From an uncultured Collinsella sp. (lineage in GTDB: Bacteria > Actinomycetota > Coriobacteriia > Coriobacteriales > Coriobacteriaceae), in NCBI GenBank assembly GCA_900555765.1, contig USMA01000022.1, positions 1 through 10,579 of the forward strand: 10,579 bases of DNA, given 5' to 3'. Each line of letters begins with the position of its first letter. The stretch's first letter is position 1. The position numbers and the translations under genes are program-made. Positions 7,204 to 10,579 of the stretch are shown piece after piece. The notes below the pieces were generated by a model. It saw only the letters and a list, made by a program, of their open reading frames with translations. It was not told the DNA's origin and did no database searches.

Positions 7204-10200
7204 CTAGCGCTTACGGATACCCCAGACCAGGGCTCCGACGCCGGCCATGGCGATGACGAATGCCATAAGCAGAGCGGCGGCCTGCTGGTCACCCGTGGTG
7301 GGCAGGAAACCCTTGACCGTCTTGACGATGTTCGTCACGGTCTTGGGCGTGCCGGGATCGGGCGTCGGCACGGGCGTCTCGGGCTTCTTGTACGCGTTGT
7401 TGAACACGATACCCTCGACGCTCTTGTCGCCCTTGGTAAAGGCGACGTTCGCCTTGAGGTTGCCCTCGCCGTCATCGACCACGTTGACGGTCACGGTAAA
7501 GACGGACTTGTCGTAGGTCATACCGACCTCGTCGCCCTTGACCTCGCTGATGGTGTAGACGTACGTACCGGGCTCGCTGTACTCAAACTTGTCGAAGTTG
7601 ATCTTGCCGTCGGCATCGTTGGTGACGGTGGACTCGATGTCCTCGCCAACGAGCTTAAAGCTAAACTCGTCCTTCTTGAGCTCGCGTCCCTCGAGCACCT
7701 TGATAGCGCCGATGGAAACCTGCGTGGGCATGGCGTGATACTTGTTGGTAAAGCCAGCGGACTCGGTAGTTCCCTCGAGCTTGTGCGTCGCGGTCAGCGT
7801 GCCGTCACCATTGTCGGAGACGGTGGTCACGACGGTGTAGGTCGCGCTGTCATAGGTGACGCCCTTGTACAGGCCGAGCGCGTTGGGGCAAGCCTCGCGC
7901 AGCGTGTACGTGTGCGTGCCGGGTGCCTCGTAGCGGATCGGGCTCAGCGTCACAGTGCCGTCGGCGTCGTTGGTACCGCTGGCGACAACCACGCCGTCCT
8001 CGAGCAGCTCAAACGTGAACTCGCCGGCTGCAAGGTCGCGTCCGGTCAGACGCTTGACCGTCTTGACCTGATCGGTCACCACGGAATCAGTAGGCGTCAC
8101 GCTGTAGGTGTTGGTAAACGTGAAGGCAGCGCCGCCGTCGCCTTCGCGCACAACACTCAGGTGTCCGGCACCGTCGTCAGTCACGGTATAGGAAACCTTG
8201 CGCGTGGCGTTGGCGGCGTTAGTCACGCCAGGGGCGCTGCCGGACTCGGTCACCGTGTAGGTAAAGGTGTGCGAGCGCGGGGCGGTGGGGGCGGCGGGCG
8301 CGGACGCGTCGCCGGGCTCGTCAGCGTTGGCATCAGCGTCGGCGCCGGCCTCTGCCTCGTCAGCGTCGACGTCGTCAGCTTCGTCGGCCTCGGCCTTATC
8401 GGTCGCATCGTCCGTCACGCCCAGAGCGCGGTTGAGGTCCTCGAGCGTAAAGTGGATCTTGCCAAAGTCCACGTTGCCAGCCGCGTCGTTGGTTGCGGTC
8501 GTGCGCTCGGGCATCGGGGCACCAGACTCGTCGGCGGTCACGGTAAAGGTGAACTTGCCCGTGATGTCAGCCGGGGTCAGGCCCTCGGCAGCTTGGAGCT
8601 TCTTAATGCCGGTGAGCGCGGCATCGACGGCTTCGGCGCCGTAGACGTTCTCGAACAAGGGCTCGACGCCGCCGTAGTCGACCGTTGCCGTCAGGGTACC
8701 GTCACCGTTGTCGACGACGATAACCTTAAAGCCAAAGCTCCACGTTGTAGCGGAAACGCCATTCGGCAGCCCGAATAAATCTTCGTAGGCCGTGTAGTTA
8801 ATGGTCCAGGCAAGCTTACCGTCCTTATCGGTACGATAAGCAAGCCCAGCAGCCTCAAGATTAGCAAGCATCTTAGTGTCGTAGTGCAGCGTATCAAAGC
8901 TCACGTGCCCGCCGATATTGGGCTTGAGGTTTTCGTATGCCACAAGCTCACCCTGATAGGCGATGCCGAACCAGAACTCGCCGTCGGCCATCGGGCGGCC
9001 GGTCAGAGTCTTGGTGGCAACGACCTGAGCGGCGGTGCCGCCAGGCGTGTTGGTCGTAGCGCTGTAACTGTTGTGGAACGGCACCAGGGCCTTCTCGACC
9101 TTGTTCTCGCCACTCTTGTGGACCGTCTCATGCGTGCCCTCGGGACCGCCGGAAACGGTCGTCGTAGCAGTGAGCGTGCCGGCGGTGTCGTCGGCAATGG
9201 CGATCGTCACCGTGCGCACGGCGTCGTCGTAGGTGTAACCGGGCTGGCCGTCGTTCTTCTCGGCCACGGTGTACGTAAAGGTCTTGCCGGCGTCAGCCTG
9301 CGTAAATATAACCTCATGACCAGCCAGAATGTCGATCAGTCCGACCGTTGCCTCTGCCGCTGCGGGGGACTTGAAGCTATTAGCCCCGGGCAGCAGACCG
9401 AGCGCGCGAGCCGAAGCGTCGTCAGCAGGTGTCACGGTAAAGGTGAACTGACCCTCGGTCATGGGGCGGCCGTCCAGATACTTGCTGAGCCACAGACCGC
9501 CGGCAGCGGTGTAGTTAAGCTCAGTGCGGTACGTGTTGGTAAAGCGTCCGTTTTCCTTCTTGGTGACGTTGGCGGTCAGGCTGCCATCGCCGTTCTCGGT
9601 CACGGTCACTTCGGCGGTTGCGACATGCGCGTCATACGTCATGCCGACCGTGCTGCCCGCGTTCTCGCGGATCTCGTACTTGTAGGTTCCGGTGGCCGTG
9701 TAGCGAATCTTGCCGAACTTGATGGCGGCAATGCCGTCCTTCGCATCGTGCTTGCTCACGGTTACGGTCGCAGGATCGGGGAGCGGGGCGCCATCGGGGG
9801 CGGTAATGGTAAAGCTGAACTTGTCGGAGTCCGTCCAGTCGCGACCGTTGATGGCCTTGTCCAGGCCAAAGTCGAGCTCTGCGTCGAGCGGGGTCACGCT
9901 GTAGGTGTTCTTGAACTCGGCGGGTTCGTCGCCCTTCAGGACGTGCTCGGCCTTGAGTGTGCCGTCGCCATTGTCCGTGATGGTGGTCTCGATGGTGTAC
10001 TTAGCGTCACTGTAGGTGATGCCCTTGCTGGTGGTTCCGCCGTTGACCTCGCGCAGCGTGTAGGTGTGCTTGCCGGGCTTGTCGTACTTCACGGCGTTCA
10101 TCGTGATGTTGCCTTCGGCATTGTTGGTGCCGGTGGCGACGACCTTGGCGTCCTCGCCCTCACCCTCGACGAGCTCGAAGGAGAACTCGCCGTCCTTGAG

Positions 10201-10579
10201 GTCGCGCCCGGTCAGGGACTTGGTCGCCTTGACCTGGTCGGTGACGCTAAATTCGTCAGGGTTCGGCTTGTAGGAATTCTCGAATGCCGCGGTCTTGGCG
10301 TCCTTCAGCTCGTGCTTCGCCTCGAGCTTGCCCTTGCCGTTATCGGTGATCGTGGTCACGACGGCATAGGTCTTACCGTCGTAGGTGATACCGTTGCCTT
10401 CGGCTCCCTTAGCCTCGCGCAGCGTGTAGGTGTGCTTGCCGGGCTTGTCGTACTTCACGGCGCTCATCGTGATGTTGCCGCTGGCGTCGTTGGTGCCGGT
10501 GGCGACGACCTTGTCGCCCTCGCAGAGTTCGAAGGAGAACTCGCCGGCCTTGAGGTCGCGGCAGGTCTGGGACATCGTC
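7204..10579 (-). CDS. LPxTG-anchored surface protein with isopeptide pilin-like domains (5' end outside window)
   Basis: At least 1,124 residues, open to the right edge. It is built of eight visible beta domains, counted from the ATG at 10575: about 1-102 (partial), 103-225, 226-349, 350-504, 505-645, 646-824, 825-946 and 947-1062. Most carry the Spy0128/FctA pattern: Lys in a K-x-LTGR-like opening, GEFSFEL, a Glu in YTLRE, an ITYD...DNGDGTL block, and Asn in a closing FxNxY. In this family Lys and Asn are known to join in an intramolecular isopeptide bond catalysed by Glu. A proline-rich linker (1063-1090), LPTTG (1091-1095), a hydrophobic segment and a GIRKR tail end the protein. It should be sortase-linked to the wall as an adhesin or pilin-like shaft. 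ATG 10575 is probably not the start, because it would cut off the first strand and Lys of a domain and the frame continues upstream. No signal peptide is visible, and the gene is unrelated in orientation to the regulators. Confidence 0.93.
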   Translation of the reverse strand, partial: TMSQTCRDLKAGEFSFELCEGDKVVATGTNDASGNITMSAVKYDKPGKHTYTLREAKGAEGNGITYDGKTYAVVTTITDNGKGKLEAKHELKDAKTAAFENSYKPNPDEFSVTDQVKATKSLTGRDLKDGEFSFELVEGEGEDAKVVATGTNNAEGNITMNAVKYDKPGKHTYTLREVNGGTTSKGITYSDAKYTIETTITDNGDGTLKAEHVLKGDEPAEFKNTYSVTPLDAELDFGLDKAINGRDWTDSDKFSFTITAPDGAPLPDPATVTVSKHDAKDGIAAIKFGKIRYTATGTYKYEIRENAGSTVGMTYDAHVATAEVTVTENGDGSLTANVTKKENGRFTNTYRTELNYTAAGGLWLSKYLDGRPMTEGQFTFTVTPADDASARALGLLPGANSFKSPAAAEATVGLIDILAGHEVIFTQADAGKTFTYTVAEKNDGQPGYTYDDAVRTVTIAIADDTAGTLTATTTVSGGPEGTHETVHKSGENKVEKALVPFHNSYSATTNTPGGTAAQVVATKTLTGRPMADGEFWFGIAYQGELVAYENLKPNIGGHVSFDTLHYDTKMLANLEAAGLAYRTDKDGKLAWTINYTAYEDLFGLPNGVSATTWSFGFKVIVVDNGDGTLTATVDYGGVEPLFENVYGAEAVDAALTGIKKLQAAEGLTPADITGKFTFTVTADESGAPMPERTTATNDAAGNVDFGKIHFTLEDLNRALGVTDDATDKAEADEADDVDADEAEAGADADANADEPGDASAPAAPTAPRSHTFTYTVTESGSAPGVTNAANATRKVSYTVTDDGAGHLSVVREGDGGAAFTFTNTYSVTPTDSVVTDQVKTVKRLTGRDLAAGEFTFELLEDGVVVASGTNDADGTVTLSPIRYEAPGTHTYTLREACPNALGLYKGVTYDSATYTVVTTVSDNGDGTLTATHKLEGTTESAGFTNKYHAMPTQVSIGAIKVLEGRELKKDEFSFKLVGEDIESTVTNDADGKINFDKFEYSEPGTYVYTISEVKGDEVGMTYDKSVFTVTVNVVDDGEGNLKANVAFTKGDKSVEGIVFNNAYKKPETPVPTPDPGTPKTVTNIVKTVKGFLPTTGDQQAAALLMAFVIAMAGVGALVWGIRKR
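7219..7305 (-). other. Sortase cell-wall sorting signal and membrane segment
   Basis: LPTTG is encoded at 7305-7291 and followed by DQQ. About 20 hydrophobic residues come next (AAALLMAFVIAMAGVGALVW), then the basic tail GIRKR ends at the stop codon. All three parts of a sorting signal are in the right order and spacing. A sortase would cut between Thr and Gly. No sortase gene lies in this window. Confidence 0.92.
10047..10113 (-). repeat. 67-base near-identical repeat, copy B
   Basis: Bases 10047-10113 match 10413-10479 with one difference (T versus C at the first base after ACGGCG). The offset is 366 bases, a whole number of codons (122). The stretch encodes the end of the domain core, including NITM, VKYDKPGKHTYTLRE. 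Confidence 0.9.
10413..10479 (-). repeat. 67-base near-identical repeat, copy A
   Basis: Partner of 10047-10113. Similarity extends further, for example GAGTTCGAAGGAGAACTCGC near 10525 against GAGCTCGAAGGAGAACTCGC near 10171, interrupted by a 12-base length difference that keeps the frame. This marks a recent duplication of a whole domain, and a site where unequal recombination could change the protein's length. Confidence 0.9.

Larger units (their letters stand above)
7390..10579 (-). repeat. Tandem array of eight pilin-like domains in the surface-protein gene
   Basis: Closing FxNxY motifs mark the domain ends at 10270-10284, 9901-9915, 9529-9543, 9064-9078, 8641-8655, 8104-8118, 7738-7752 and 7390-7404. 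Typical spacing is about 350-375 bases, or 116-124 residues. The domains ending at 9064, 8641 and 8104 are longer because of insertions. Most units are diverged at protein level. The two upstream-most (right-hand) units are close copies even in DNA, showing a more recent duplication. Confidence 0.85.

Noticed and set aside
7003..8778. A 591-codon plus-strand frame antisense to the adhesin gene
   Set aside because: It runs through the terminator and hairpins, and its product is low-complexity Gly/Val/Leu repeats mirroring the pilin domains. It is a shadow of the repeat coding on the other strand.
10573..10575. ATG at 10575 considered as the true start of the surface protein
   Set aside because: It would remove the first strand and Lys of the first domain. 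The frame stays open to the edge, no signal peptide follows, and the residues after it align with the middle of the K-x-LTGRDL motif of sister domains.
7390..10579. Regular repeats considered as a CRISPR array or non-coding tandem repeat
   Set aside because: The period is about 116-180 codons, in frame, and the repeats encode conserved beta-domain motifs. This is a multi-domain protein.

Overview
The window is high-GC, with many G/C-ending codons and short intergenic gaps. It encodes a Gram-positive cell-surface protein with an LPxTG-type sorting signal and an array of streptococcal-pilin-like isopeptide domains. Together these suggest a Gram-positive actinomycetote, most likely a gut coriobacterium such as Collinsella. 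That placement is an inference from style and gene content, not from a marker gene.

Left part (1-4818, all on the minus strand): two ABC export systems lie back to back. Transcription runs right to left. First comes a three-gene ABC-2 cassette: a NatA/DrrA-type ATPase (4818-3880), then two related ABC-2 permeases (3870-2683 and 2696-1491). The last two overlap by 14 bases, so they are very likely one operon. After an AT-rich gap of about 90 bases comes a MacB/LolD-type ATPase (1397-684), followed 8 bases later by an FtsX-like permease (675 to beyond the left edge).

Centre (4819-6799): a divergent intergenic region separates the ABC-2 cassette from a plus-strand two-component system of the NarL/DesK class. 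It consists of a membrane histidine kinase with a HisKA_3-type H-box (5028-6173) and a NarL-type response regulator (6170-6799), joined by an ATGA stop/start overlap. The kinase start lies 6 bases downstream of a TACAAT box with no Shine-Dalgarno sequence, so the transcript may be leaderless. Divergent layout makes the ABC-2 exporter, and perhaps the MacB-like pair, the natural target of this regulator. This is inference.

Right part (6800-10579): a 400-base convergent intergenic region is packed with secondary structure. It holds a long inverted repeat with perfect 27-base ends, a second shorter hairpin, a canonical minus-strand intrinsic terminator, a G-run tract and a GC-only hairpin just after the adhesin stop codon. 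Beyond it, on the minus strand, lies the 3' part of a giant surface protein (7204 to beyond the right edge). It has eight visible repeated beta domains of the Spy0128/FctA isopeptide type, a proline-rich linker, LPTTG, a membrane segment and a basic tail. Individual domains diverge in informative ways: one lacks the expected catalytic Glu, one carries an acidic insert, and one carries two cysteines.

I found no tRNA, rRNA, CRISPR array, transposase gene or complete insertion sequence. No clearly new multi-gene system is evident. The most unusual items are the structured intergenic elements and the diverged domains of the adhesin.
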